Assembly (NCBI GenBank): GCA_963556495.2
Contig: OY747712.1
Location: 19,010,735 to 19,074,734 of the forward strand
Origin: Valencia hispanica
Taxonomy: Eukaryota > Chordata > Actinopteri > Cyprinodontiformes > Valenciidae
Reading direction: 5' to 3'
Length of the DNA stretch: 64,000 nucleotides
Program-made: the position numbers and the translations under genes
Notes under the pieces: generated by a model
What the model was told of the DNA's origin: nothing
The model's input: the letters and a program-made list of their open reading frames with translations, nothing else
Database searches by the model: none
Shown here: positions 1 through 13,400 of the stretch, in pieces
How the letters are laid out: each line of letters opens with the position of its first letter
Position numbering within the stretch: position 1 is the stretch's first letter

Positions 1-98
1 AGTAAAACAAAATTGCAATTACAAGAAAGAAACATGACACTTGTTTGTTTTTCTTGGTATAAATCTTTGATTCTAATTAATGTCCTAATATATTTTAG

Positions 99-1455
99 GG
101 GTGGAAAAGACATGGCTCGTTTTGCTACTTTGTGGGGACTGAGACAAAGACCTTTGATGAAGCTAAAGAAGATTGCAAGGCTTCAGGCTCCTACTTAGCT
201 GATGTTTCAAATGGGTAAATGTTCATTTAGTTTTCAATTACCAATCTCTAGATCTTTCTGAGGCAGTTATAAAAATGTACCTACCAATACTGAATAAAGT
301 GATCTTCTACAGATTTTCAGAAATATTTTAGCATCCAACCCCAGAACCTAACAGTCCAGACTTGCAACCTTCACAAATGGGAGCTGAAGCATAGATTCAT
401 TACAAAATATGCTAAACCCCTAACAACCATTGTGGTACTTTTTAAAATAAGTTCATGACGATTCTGGAAATCTGCCAACCACCCTGTTGATGGCCAATGC
501 CGACTTCCAGTTTTCTCCAAGGTGCAACCCGCCAGTTGAACTTTTTTACCAATTCACATTTGCACATCAAACAGCAGAAAAATAAATACAATAAAATAAA
601 AAAATGCTGTCAGGTCTTTGATAGAGATATTGGTTTTGAATCCAAAAGAGAAGGAATGACAATATTATCCACCTTTAAGTAGCAAAGAATATGTCCCTGG
701 CCTTTGTCTACCATTTCTTAGTTCATTGAGATCAAATTGCACATCAAATTGGATATGTTTATAGTCCAAAAAAGATAGAGGTACATGAAAATAGTTTTTT
801 TCAGTATCTCTCCTGCTGATCATTGATCAAAGCCAATAAAGGGGAAATTGACCAATTTCAGTCTCTTGTTTATTGATTGGTGCATCTCTTGACAATTGTT
901 TACAGTGGGGTCACAATCAGCACTTTTAGAACAACCATTGTTGTTCATTTCTAGCTTAATTTAGCAATAAATTTATATATTTTTTATAAATATCTTCAGA
1001 GTGGATAATGCCTTCCTTGTGAGTCTGGTGGGACTGAGACCGGAGAAACACTTCTGGCTTGGTCTCTCTAATCAGATTAGCATTGATATCTTCACCTGGA
1101 CCAATACAGAGTTTGTGAGATTCACCCACTGGAATGCTGGAATGCCAGGTATGATCTCTATGAAAATTCACTGTTTAATTTAAGGCATATAAAGCAGAAA
1201 ACAAACAAACACTCAAACACTCACAAATAAAAAACTTGTTTCACAAATTATTTAGGTAACCTACAAGGTTGCATTGCCATTGCGACTGGGTTTTCGGCTG
1301 GACTCTGGGACATACTGCCCTGCACCAATAAGGAGAAATACATCTGCAAGCACATGGCAGAGGGGATAGTTGCAACAGTACCACCCCCAACTCAGACTCC
1401 TCCCCAGTGTCCAGAAGGTTGGAATCGAGTGGGAACAAGAAGTGTTTGCGCAAAG
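99..1455 (+). CDS. mrc1: Gene A CTLD3 exons
   Basis: Exons 99-214, 1000-1148 and 1256-1455. The first opens with [13 protein letters not shown] and the cysteine-bearing helix [14 protein letters not shown]; the second has FWLGLSN and FTWTN; the third has the closing cysteine block [11 protein letters not shown], then a proline-rich linker (VPPPTQTPP) and the first residues of CTLD4 (PEGWNRV). The exon lengths (116, 149, 200 nt) equal those of gene B. There is no EPN or WND triplet, so calcium-dependent mannose binding is not expected here. Confidence 0.9.
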
Positions 1456-4400
1456 GTAAAAAAATTGCTTAGTGACAGCAAATCGCAAGAAAAAGATTCT
1501 GTCCTCTGAAAAAACAGGACTTGACAGCCACAATGTCTTTGGCATAAACACAACAAACCCAAAACCTTGAATGTCAAATATTAAGGGAAAAGATGCTTTG
1601 TACATAGACTGTGTGAATATTAGATCTCAAATCTATGATTTGCATTGTTTCTCAAATTTTGCTATTAATTTGTGAAAGATACATTTTCTTGCTTGTGCTT
1701 TGGTAACTCTTTCATTGTTCTTAAGTTTTTCACAGGGCCACGATCAGAAGAGAAGACCTGGTTTGAAGCCAGAGATTACTGCAGGGCCATAGGAGGAGAT
1801 CTTTTAAGCATCCACAGAGCTGCTGAACTGTTGGTTTCAAGGTATGTACTAAGCACATATTACTCTACAATGATGCCTGAGAGGTTCATTAAAGCAACAG
1901 GGGCAATGCCCCTTTAAAAATGACTTGCTGATTCCAAATTTAGCTGACTATGAGTTCTCCTTATGGAGCACTAAACTACTGTCTAATATGTCCTTGCACT
2001 GGTTGCCTGTGTATTTTAGAGTACGGATAAAAAAATTTTTTATTTTTTTTTTAAGTCGTTGAATGGACTTGCCCCTGCATATTCGGTAGAATATCTTTGC
2101 CCTTACCGGCCCTCCCGTACTCTCAGGTCCCGTCTGTACGCTTAAAATGTCGTGGGGAAACAGCTTTCTCTGTCTGCGCTCCCAAACTGTGGAACGAACT
2201 CCCTCTCGAGATACGACAGTCCACTTCGCTTCATGTTTTTAAATCTCGACTGAAAACGTATTATTTTAGTTTAGCTTTTAATAAGCCATATTGTCAGTTT
2301 AGCTCAAAGGGTAGTTCTGTCATATGTGTTCATGAGCATTTGTTCCAGATTTCTTTCTGTCATATTCCGCTGTATCTATTTGCTTTTACTGTTTTATGCT
2401 CTGTTTTACATTCTTATTTTTGTTTTTAGTTTGTGTTCTGCGCTTGGGTTAACTTTTGTCATTTGTAAAGCGGATTATAAATAAAATGGTATGGTACGGC
2501 ATGGTATGTGATCAAATTTGACTCTGTGAAAATAATAAAATATTCATGTTCATAAAAACAACCCCCCCACCCACCATCAGCAGCAAAAACATCAGCAACA
2601 ATTAAAGAACTGAACAAAAAAACATAATTTTAAGTTTCTCCAGCACAGGTATTACCCAAATAAAAACACAACAAATAAATTTCCTTTCTTAAATCAAATT
2701 ATTACATTTTATATTCATCTTGTAGTTAAAACAACCCGGTTTTAATCACAGTCTCTTTGTTTAAGAAATAAAGTCAAAAAAGTTTGTTCAGGCTTTATCA
2801 CTTTTTGCACCTTGCAAATCTTTTTGCACTACTTATATTTTAATATTTAGAAATGTACTTGCAAATAATGTTATGTGCCTAAGGTATTTTGTCTGTTGTT
2901 ATTGTTTTTGTTGTATGATATGCGCCTATAGTACTACCTTGATCACGGAATGTGCACTGGTTTATTTGTTGTATTATTAGAGAGCAAACATCTACCGAAG
3001 TCGAATTTCTTGTATATGCAAGTATACTTGGCCAAAAAATCTGATTCTGATTCTAAATGTGTTCCACCAATAGAGGTGGAAAGGCTTGGATTGGGCTTCA
3101 TATTGAAGATCCGAATGCTGGTTATGTATGGAGTGATGGAAGTGCGGTTAGTCATTTTCTTTACCAAATACTAGTCTGTTGTGTTTTCATCAACAGATAT
3201 AAAGCAAAATTAACATAAATGTTTTTGCTATTTCATTTTCTTACAGTTAAACTTCCAACACTGGCAGGAAGGAGAACCAAACAACTTTAACAATGATGAA
3301 TCCTGTACAGAATTTGTGATGTACAGCTGGGACGAGTCTGGCTCCTGGAACGATCGGAACTGTGAAAGTTACAATGACTGGTTGTGTCAGATTCGAGCAG
3401 GTACAGACATATCAACTTTTCTTTTTGGTTCAATTCTTTTTAAAAACAGGAATTTAAAGATACTAAAGGTTCCTGAAAGTGATTCATTGCAGTAATAAAA
3501 AACGATTCTCCTATGTGCACATTGGCAAAGGAATCTGACTTTAAAGTTCATAAGGACATGTTGTCAATCGTCTATGTTTTCATGGAAAGTTTTCTGAAAC
3601 AACTTTCATCTCTTTCTAAAATATCTTAACTTTCTTTTTGCTCCTACAGGAGTAACTCCTAAACCACCTCCAAACGATACAGCAACAGGTGAGATTACAT
3701 TGACTATTTCCCTTAAAATGAAAATGTTGAATATTTTAAACATACGGATATTGAACATTTAACGCATTATATTAGCTCAGGGCTGATGTAAAAGAATATA
3801 GATTTATCATATTTTCTCACACAGAAAACTAGCAAGTGCCATCAATTTTAATAACAAACATAATAAGTGATATTAGAAACTACTTAAAAACTGGTTTTGA
3901 AATTTAGATCAGTTGTTTTACTCCATTTTATTAAAAATAGAATAGAATTTAAGAAAATATAATAAGTCTATTAAGAGAATGTTAAAGTGTACAAAAGTTT
4001 AACATGATCCCAAAACAGACTACCTACAAGAATTTTCATGTCTGTCCAATTAATAGCAGAAACTTGAACATCTTGCTGAATTTTTTGGGACCAGTAACAA
4101 GAGCTTTTGCTCTAAATTGTATAGACATTATAGACATTTGCGTTTGGTCAATTATTTTTGTTGTTGTAACAATGTTTCTTGGCAGTTGTTCTTATACGGT
4201 TGGAAAGCCTGCTTCTTCCCCTGCTGAAATGGAGTCATTGCACTGTGGGTTGAGCAGAGTTGAGTGTGAAGGTTGCAGTCATGAAAAACATCCCAAATCT
4301 TCTCTGAAAAATGCCAAACAGCTTTTAATGGAGGCAGTTTGATGTGGTGGGGTGGCATCTCCCTTGCTAGAATAAGTAAGCATGTCATCTTTGGATGCAA

Positions 4401-7400
4401 TCTTTTTGCAGACAAATATCAAAATAAGATTCTTCAGCAAGAGGCAATATCATATGTCAAATATCATACATATCAAAAGTATTTCTACACTTAGGGACCA
4501 AACTCCATTCTTAAAGATGTCAATACTTGAACAAAGTGAGTTTTATCAGAGACTACTTTCAGCATTTGGAAGTAGAGAGCATAGAGTCACCTGTCTGCAG
4601 TTCTGACATCAACCCAAAACACCAGCTTGGGCATGTTGATGACCCCAAAGGGACCAATACAACCACAATAGCTGAGCTGGGTAAAATGCTGATTGCCATA
4701 CCACAGCAGTTTGTGGCCAAGCTGGTGATCAGCATGAGGAGGACGTGCCAAGTGGTTGTGGTTGTGTATGATTCTTCCATGGATTACGGAGGCCTTTGCT
4801 GGTTAAATTGTCAAAATGTTTCTTCAAGCTTCATTCATCAGATTTAATAAATAATACCACAAAGAGTTAATAATAAAATAAGTGATTTGCCATTACAAAT
4901 CTGGTGGCATAGAAGGAGTAAATAAAGGCTTTGCAATAGTATAAATTCATTGCTAAGAGACATTGTTTCACAAAAAATAATCACCCAAACATACATTTCA
5001 GACATTTCTTCACTATTTATGCTGGCTTGGTAACTTGGGTAGAAATGACACATCTGTCAAAATCCTTACAGAATTAAACACCACAGCAGATGGTTGGCTT
5101 CAGTGGAGAGGGAAACAGTATTTTATAAACAGAAGGTTTAATTCTATGGAAGAGGCTCGCGACTTCTGCCAAAGGAGACATGGTGACTTAGCATCAATCA
5201 ACAGCAAAGAGGAAAGCATTTTCTTATGGAAACAGGTAGGCATAGTCAGTTTACCACACAGCACATTTAAATAGCACACATGTTCACAGACGGCATTGAT
5301 TATTTTTTTTCTCTACAGATATCAAGAGGCTATGGATTATGGTATATAGGTTTATCAGTGGATCTTGATGGGTCATTTTGGTGAGTATTAAAGAGTCATA
5401 GAATGATACTACACGTTTGTTCCAGAGAGGAAAAAGTGACTTGAGGACTGCTAGGCTTCTTAATCACTTAAATATCTACAAGCTGTTTAATGGCATTAAT
5501 GCAACCAGCTAACATGCATAATAGCTAATGTATAGTTACTTAAATGAAAATTGTGTTGTTTTCCTTTCTAATTTTTTCCAGGTTGATTTCTGTTTTTATT
5601 TGCATATGACAAATCGTATTTAATTCAGTTTAGATTTAAAGACCTAACTGTGAGATCAAAATGAAAAGGTACAGATAATGAATACATGTAAAAATAAATT
5701 TTAACAGAATATTAAAGGGAATATATTATGCAAATGTAACCTTTTTTCATTCTTTTGTGTTGCCTTTTGGGTCTCTTCTGCTTCTAATAACCCTCTAAAC
5801 ATGAATATAAACCATCCATCCATTTTTCTTTAGCAAATTTTTGCTATCAGAAATCTTGTGCTTCTACAAGATGTTTGAAAAAGTGACTTATTGTCACATC
5901 ACAGTATGCAGAATTTGCAAATAACCACCCCTCACCTATCAAACCCTGCCCCTCTCATATCAAACCCTGCCCACCACTTCAAATTTCATCCCATTCTCAA
6001 GTGTGGCAAACCTGCAGCCTATTCAGAAGATCGGTGGGCGTGGTCTGTACTTGCTAATTTGCATAAAATTGACAGAGCCCTCCAAACAGCTCATTCTAAA
6101 AGGGACAGAAATTGTCAAGAATTGAGCAGGTGAGATCTCTATAGTAACAGCAGATCTTTAATATACTTTGGTGCTAAGCCATTCAATGATGTATAAACTA
6201 GTAAAAGTATTTTGAAGTCGGGGCGTCGCGTGGTGCAGTGGGTAAAAACAGGGACCCCATGTTCAGAGGCCTTAGTCCTCAATGCGGTTGTCCTGGGTTC
6301 AATTACAGCCCAGGGACATTTGCCGAATGTCTCTCCCCCTGCTTCTCTGCCCTTTCTGTAAGCCTGTCCACTTTCAATAAAGGCCACTGTGGCCACAAAA
6401 ACCTTTAATAAAAAAAGTATTTTGAAGTCTATTCTCTAAGCTACAGGAAGCCAGTGTAATGACTTTGGAACTGGCGTGATGTGCTCTACTTTCCTGGTTG
6501 TTGTGAGGACACGAGCAGCAGCGTTCTGGATCAGCTGCAGCTGTCTGATTGACTTTTTAGGCAGACCTGCAAAGACGCTGTTGCAGTAATCAATCCGACT
6601 AAATATAAACGCATGGATGAGTTTTTTGAGGTCCTGTTAGGTCCCATCAGTACTTTAATCCTAGAAATGTTCTTCAGGTGATAAAAAGCTGATCTTGTTA
6701 TTGCCTTTATGTGACCCTGGAGGTTCAGGTCTGAGTCCATTACTACACCTAAATTCTGTGCCTGATCAGTAGTTTTTAGCTGTATTAATTGAAGCTGTGT
6801 GCGACTCTTGATCGTTCCTCTTTAGGTCCAGAAGTAATTACTTCTGTTTTGTTTCTATTCAGCTGGAAAACGTTATGGCACATCCATTCATTATAGTATC
6901 TGATGATCAACAGTGTCAAATGCTGCACTGAGGTCCAACAGAACCAGTACTGTGGTTCTACCACAGTCTGTATTTATGCAAATGTCATTGAATACTTTGA
7001 CGAGGCCAGTCTCTGTGCTGTGGTGAGCACGGAAACCAGACTGAAAAACATCAAAGCGTTTGGTCATTGCTATGAAGCTATTTAACTGTTGAAACACAGC
7101 TTTTTCAATAATTTTACTGATAAATGGAAGATTAGAGATTGGCCTGTAGTTCTGCATCAAGGTGTTGTACAGATTATTATTTTTCAGCAGTGGTTTAATT
7201 CCGGCTGTTTTTAAAGCCAAGGAGGAAGACACCTGACAGAAGGGAGGAGTTACCTATTTTAGTCAGATCATACCCAATGACAGGGAAAACTTTCTCAAGG
7301 AAGGCTGTGGGTAATATTTCAAGAAGGAGCTTAATTGGTAAAGAATTTCTTCCAGGTTTTTTTGGTTTAATTAATGGAATTCTGACAGTTTTTACATTTG

Positions 7401-10400
7401 TGTTTGCTGGGTATAATATTGGTGGTTGTTTTTGTGCTGCGGTACAGATCGACTGTCTAATTGCTAAAATATTTACAGTGAAAAAGCTGGCAAATTCATT
7501 GCAGGCCCTGGTAGAATTTAGTTCAGGGGCTACTGTCACTGGATGATTAGTTAGTCTTTCCACTGTTGCAAACAGAGTTCTTGCATTATTAGTGTTTCTG
7601 ATAATGATTTCAGAAAAGAAAGATTCCCCAGCTTCTTTCAAAGTTAACTGATATCTATTCAGTCTCTCTGTAGATCTCGTAGTGGACCTGTAGTCTAGTT
7701 TTCTGCCATTTTCTCTCGGTTCGTGAGAGAGATTTTATGCAAAGAAATTCATTAACATGTTTTGTACAGACCATAGAGTTAAAAAGAGGCATAATATGTC
7801 CCATTTAAGATTTTGTTTGCACTGTTCCGTTAAGAGATTATAATCAGTAAATGTCTTACAGGATTAGATTAGTTCTTTTTTACTTTCTTTTATGTGATAA
7901 AAAACTGGGATTGTTTTAAGGGTGAATGGCTAGTCCGAACATGGCCAAAAGAATTATTGACTTCTGCCCTTTCAAAACAACCCCAATGTGAACAATATCA
8001 GTGGTTGATGTTAATGCCAGTTTACAAATCTTTAAATCACTGTTACATTTGCATTACATGGACATTTTGGTGAATTCTATTTAACTAAGAAATAGAAAGT
8101 TGGAGCTCAGGATGATGTCACTTCCAACTTAACCATGATTCAGTTGCAAGTTTGATTTCCAGTGGGGTTGGCTAATTTTTTAATAATCAGTGACCAGGGA
8201 GAGTCCGAAAACCTTAGATTTCTCACCATTCTGTTCCAAAAATCATTAGATTAAATAAGAATGTAGTATAAGAAATTCTGTTCAAATAAATGTACATTAT
8301 TTGAATGGACTGTCTGTGCTACTAGGTGGTTGGATGGTACTCCAGTGTCATATCAAAGATGGGATGAAGATCAGCCTGATTCTAATGTCTTTGATAAGAA
8401 CTGTGTTACTATGGATTATCATATGGGTAAGTATGAATGTTACAAATGTACAGATTTAGAAGAGCCTCAAACATAAAGGGAAATTGCTAAGAATATTGAT
8501 ATGATGCTCCAAAATGAGGATACTGCTCAGTGAATTTTTGCTTTCTCATAGGGTATTGGCGTACTTCTAATTGCGGAAAAGAGTCTCAGTCCATCTGCAA
8601 AAGATCAAACTCACCACCTGTCAACACCACTGTAGCCCCGACGCTTCCCAAAGGTGGATGTCAACCCCAATGGGCAAAATTTGGAACAAAGGTAAAAACA
8701 AAATCATAATTTGATTGTGAACCTATACCAGCAGTCTGTCCAATCTTTGAGTGCCACTGTCTTGCAACTTTTGGATGCATCAGTGCTCCAACACACCTGA
8801 ATCAAATGAATGGTTATTGATCAGGTCTTGGAAGAACTTGCTGATATACCAATAAGGTAATTTAGCCACTTGATTCAGGTGTGTTGTAGGATGTAGGTAT
8901 CCAAAAGTTGCAGGCCTATTGTTTCATGGAGCCCTATACATAATTTAATTTGGCAGCATTCCAACTACCATCCATCAGTTGCAGCAATGTTTCCTTAATT
9001 TTCTTATATTGCATGTGTTAAATTTTTTTATCTCTAGATTTAAGCTGTAATAATAACAATATTTGATGTACAAAATTGCCAAACAGTATTACATCAATTG
9101 GCTGCCAAATCTGTGTTTCATCACGTGACAAATATACTTATACTTACAGATAAGAAATTGTGGCTTCTAAAGCTCAAAAATAAATATTAGTTAAAAGGAA
9201 AAAGAAACTGATCAAACAGAGGGCTAATTTTAAGACAGAGATACAAATATGTTTTCAAACTCATACACCCAACATCTTTGACAATTGTTCATGCCCTCTG
9301 CTGGCTTGGGGGGCATAAGTCGTTGCATAACTTGCCATTGAGTTGTCCTGGCTCTGGCATGCAGTTTGTGTAATAATTAGGAATTATTATTAGGAATATA
9401 TTCTATATGATTTTAACATGATTTTAGCCTTGTTCTGTTTAAACATATTTCAAACATGTTTTGTTGCCAACAGTGTTACAAAATCATAAGCGACCGTAAG
9501 GCCACTTGGGAAGATGCAAGAACTCAGTGCATCAGTGTTGGAGCTAATTTAGTGTCCATCCCAAATAGACAAGTGCAAGGTTTGCTCTCATATACATATT
9601 AATATTCATACCTAAAAAAACAACACCTGCAACATTTAGTCTTACTTTTCTTACTTTGAATTTACAGCCTTTTTGATCACCAGAATGCTTACTGCACCAA
9701 ATACAGATCTATGGATAGGTTTAAACAGTTTAAAACAAGATGGCTTTTACTGGACTGATGGAAAAACACGGCAATACACCAACTGGGGTTATCCTGTAAG
9801 TATAGTCTCAGTTAACCTACTGTGTCATGCTTACCAAGAGTGTAAATAAGAATTCCCAATTGCCTTATGAAGAAATTATATTAAATAGAAACTCATACCT
9901 TTAAAAACCACCCATATGTTCTGTCAACTTTTGGATTAAATGCACTGCAATGTGAATAGAATATGAGACTGAAAGAACAGAGTTGTGTCCGAGCTATAAA
10001 TTGTGTTTTTGCTGACCTCTTGAGACACAACAAGATATATTGACTCGGATGCATAAAGGGCTTATTTTATCCTTGTTTATTTACTCTGGCCTGCAAAAAT
10101 ATTGTCAGTGTTTGATTAGGAATAAGAAAACTAAATAAAATAATTATCATCTGCCTTTGCCATTCAGAAAAATCGACGGCATCCTGGATCATTTTATCAA
10201 AGATGGAGTGAGGTAACAAACTAATGAATAAAAAAATTAATTAATAAGTTGTTCAATCTCACTTAAACGTTTTTCATTTTTGTTTATTATGAGCTTGAGG
10301 ATAGCTATAAGTTTGAACTATAATTTTTTTATCACTCATAATCAGGAAGAGTGCGTGCTGATGTCCAAGAATTCAGCATTTGGGATCGGTAAATGGTTGA

Positions 10401-13400
10401 TAAAGTCCTGCAATGACACAAATGGATATATCTGTCATAAAAGTATCAGTGAGTTCAAGCTTTTGCTGGTTTACAAACGTTTTGAAGTTTAAAACTGTCA
10501 CCAGCATGTATCTGAAAAATAAACTTGATTTTGCTTTGTTTCCAACAGTGTCAAATTTTCCAGATACCTCAGATCCAATCGATCCTGACATCTATGAACG
10601 CCTGGGAAATGACAGCATCAAGGCTGTAACTCAAAATCTGACCTGGGCTGATGCCAAGAAACGCTGTGAAAGGGATAAAGCCAACTTGGCCAGCCTACGA
10701 ACCGAGTGGACAAATGCCTATGTTGAGTTATTGGCTTTAACTCTCCAAGCTCCTCTATGGATTGGACTTAACAAAGATGAGGTAAAGAGCTGCATGGATC
10801 TAAAACCCAGGAAGCCAAGAAATGTATGATCTCCAATAGGCTTATTGAGAAGGAAATGCATCTTAAAAAGACCTGTCGGTCATATGTTAAATAGGTTATT
10901 CCAAAGTTTAAAAAATTTATTTTCATGTATATTGAGTTTGCTTGTAGAATTTGGGTTTTATTATAATGCTTAAATAATTATTTTTCCTAATTTTAGATCT
11001 GTCTTTGCTTTCAGACTGAAGGTTATTTTAAATTTGTTGATGGCTGGCACCTGAGTTCCACCAACTGGGCCACATATGAACCAAGCAGGGACAAACCGTG
11101 TGTGTACATGGATGTGGATGGAAAATGGCGGACAGCTTTCTGCAACCAGACTATGAATAGTGTCTGCATGCAGTCGACAGGTATGTCTATTGTTGCAGGA
11201 GTCGAAGGAAAATGATAAATTATATCAGCCACACTAACTCTTCCAAATCCACAACTTCAAGGTCTTTCAACCATGTGTGCCACATTGTTGATTTGCTTTT
11301 GTTTGGACAGTTTGAATATACAAGCAGCTGTCATTCGGAGCAAATTGCAGGTGTATTGCAGGTTTATAGTGTATGCTTTAATTAATTAATTCTTCTTCAG
11401 CTGAATCTGACTGTATTGTACTATAATTGGACTGTATGTAAATATGTCAAAGTCTGACGTTACGATTATTTTGCATTGTGACAATTTAAACTGTTTTCCT
11501 ACCAAACAACTTTGAAGGACTACAGGACTGGACAAAATGATAATGACATTAAAGGTCTCATTCACTTATTTAAAAAAATTAAAATCACAGTGGTTTCTAG
11601 TTTGAAAGAAGGCTTATGTGGGTCGTCTTCTGTAGAACAAATGCTCTTACACTCCTGTTTCTGGAGATTGAAGTTTATCGGAGGAGTTGCTGGGCAGAAA
11701 GCAACAGAATTATGGGTCTTACCCTTAATATTTATAATATCCAAGGGTAATGCCTCTGAATGGCTACCAGCAATGCAATGCAATCTCATGCTGCCTTCAA
11801 ACAAATAACTAACTTAACTCACTTCGCTGGAGGTGTTCTAAAGACAAATTCCGACCGTTTCTTCCTCAGCAGCTCTTCTTTCTTAGGTAAAAAAAAAGCA
11901 TCACTGATGTGCTATCTCCACAAATAACAAAAGCCTGAACGGTTAGCTTCTACCAGCAGAGATGTGCTCTCTCCTGGCCGCATTCTCAGTACATTCTTCC
12001 TGTGGGCAGTTGCAAGCCAAGGTGGGTGAGACCCATCTACCCATCCATCCATTATCTATACTGTCTATCATATGCATGGTTGCGGGGGCGCTGGTGCCTA
12101 TCTCCAACAATCATTGAGCGAGAGGCGGGGTACACCGTGAACAGGTCGCCAGTCCATCGCAGCGCGTGGGTGAGGCCATGAATACTAATTTTCTCTGTGA
12201 CGTAGAAGAGGCTGGATTTTTCTGACTCGTTTGTTTTTGCTGTCTATTTCCTTTCTGTGGCTAAGGCAATTTGGGATAGGTTACATTTTTTAGGTCCAGT
12301 ATGCATATGTAACACAGAGTGGCCAACCGTATTTCAAGAAGAACAAGTATTACCAGTATTGCCAACTTAGCGACTTTGTCACTACACAGTATTTAGGAGC
12401 TTTTTATAACCCTCTAGCCACTCTTTTTAGAAAAAAGTGACTTGAGACTCTGATGTGAAGCACATATCCTTACTATTCTCACCAAGCAGCAGTGCTGCTG
12501 TAGGTTCCTTTCGCGTTCCAGAGTGCTCACAGCAAGTCAGCAGAGCCAGTCCTTGCACTGCATCCCTGTTTCCCTGCATCACTGCATCCCTGTTTCCCTG
12601 CATCACTGTTTCCATCATGGGAGAAGAAGTGGAGGTGGTTGATGAGTATAAATACCTCGGAGTTCACCTTGACAACAGATTGGACTGGAGGCGCAACAGT
12701 GAAACTGTCTACAAGAAGGGACAGAGCAAACTGTACTTCTTGAGGAAGCTTAGGTCCTTCAAGGTTTGCAGCAAGATGCTGGAGATCTTCTACAAGTCTG
12801 TTGTGGAGAGTATAATCTCTTCAGCCATCATCTGTTGGGGTAGCAGCATCAGAGCCAGGGACTTAAATAGGCTAAACAACCTGATAATGAAGGCTGGTTC
12901 TGTTCTTGAGACAACTGTGGAAAAACTGGATATGACAATGCAAAGAAAGATTCTTCATAAAATCAAAAAAATTATGGACAACCCTGAGCATCCTCTTCAT
13001 GAGACAGTCATACAACAACAGAGCCTCTTCAGTCGGAGGCTTCTTCAGTTTCGCTGCAATACAGACCGCTACAGGAAATCCTTCCTGCCCACAGCCATCA
13101 TCATCTACAACAACTCCTTAAAGAATTAATCATATGAGCTATACCAACACTTAATTTCCCTCTGGGATCAATAAAGTATTTTTGAATTGAATTGAATTGA
13201 ACTGAACACCTCAGTGACATCACCCGTAGGTTTCTGAAGAGCTGAAATGAAGCCCAATGGGCGGTTCCCATCACTGCTATCTTGGCCACGTCACGCGTCC
13301 GGTCATTCCCGGAAAATACAAAAAAATTGGCAAAGAGGTGGAGCTGAGAGTGGGGCTGTGAGGGTGGGGGCAGATGATTGACACCCATTTCTCCAGCTCA

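Noticed and set aside
1736..1841. CTLD4 exon of gene A starting after CACAG at 1735
   Set aside because: It shifts the reading frame; the AAG acceptor at 1725 restores frame and aligns with gene B.
6220..6412. tRNA-like A and B boxes (also at 27438, 28704 and 46310)
   Set aside because: They belong to SINE heads with bodies, tails and duplications. No cloverleaf of a genuine tRNA gene was found.
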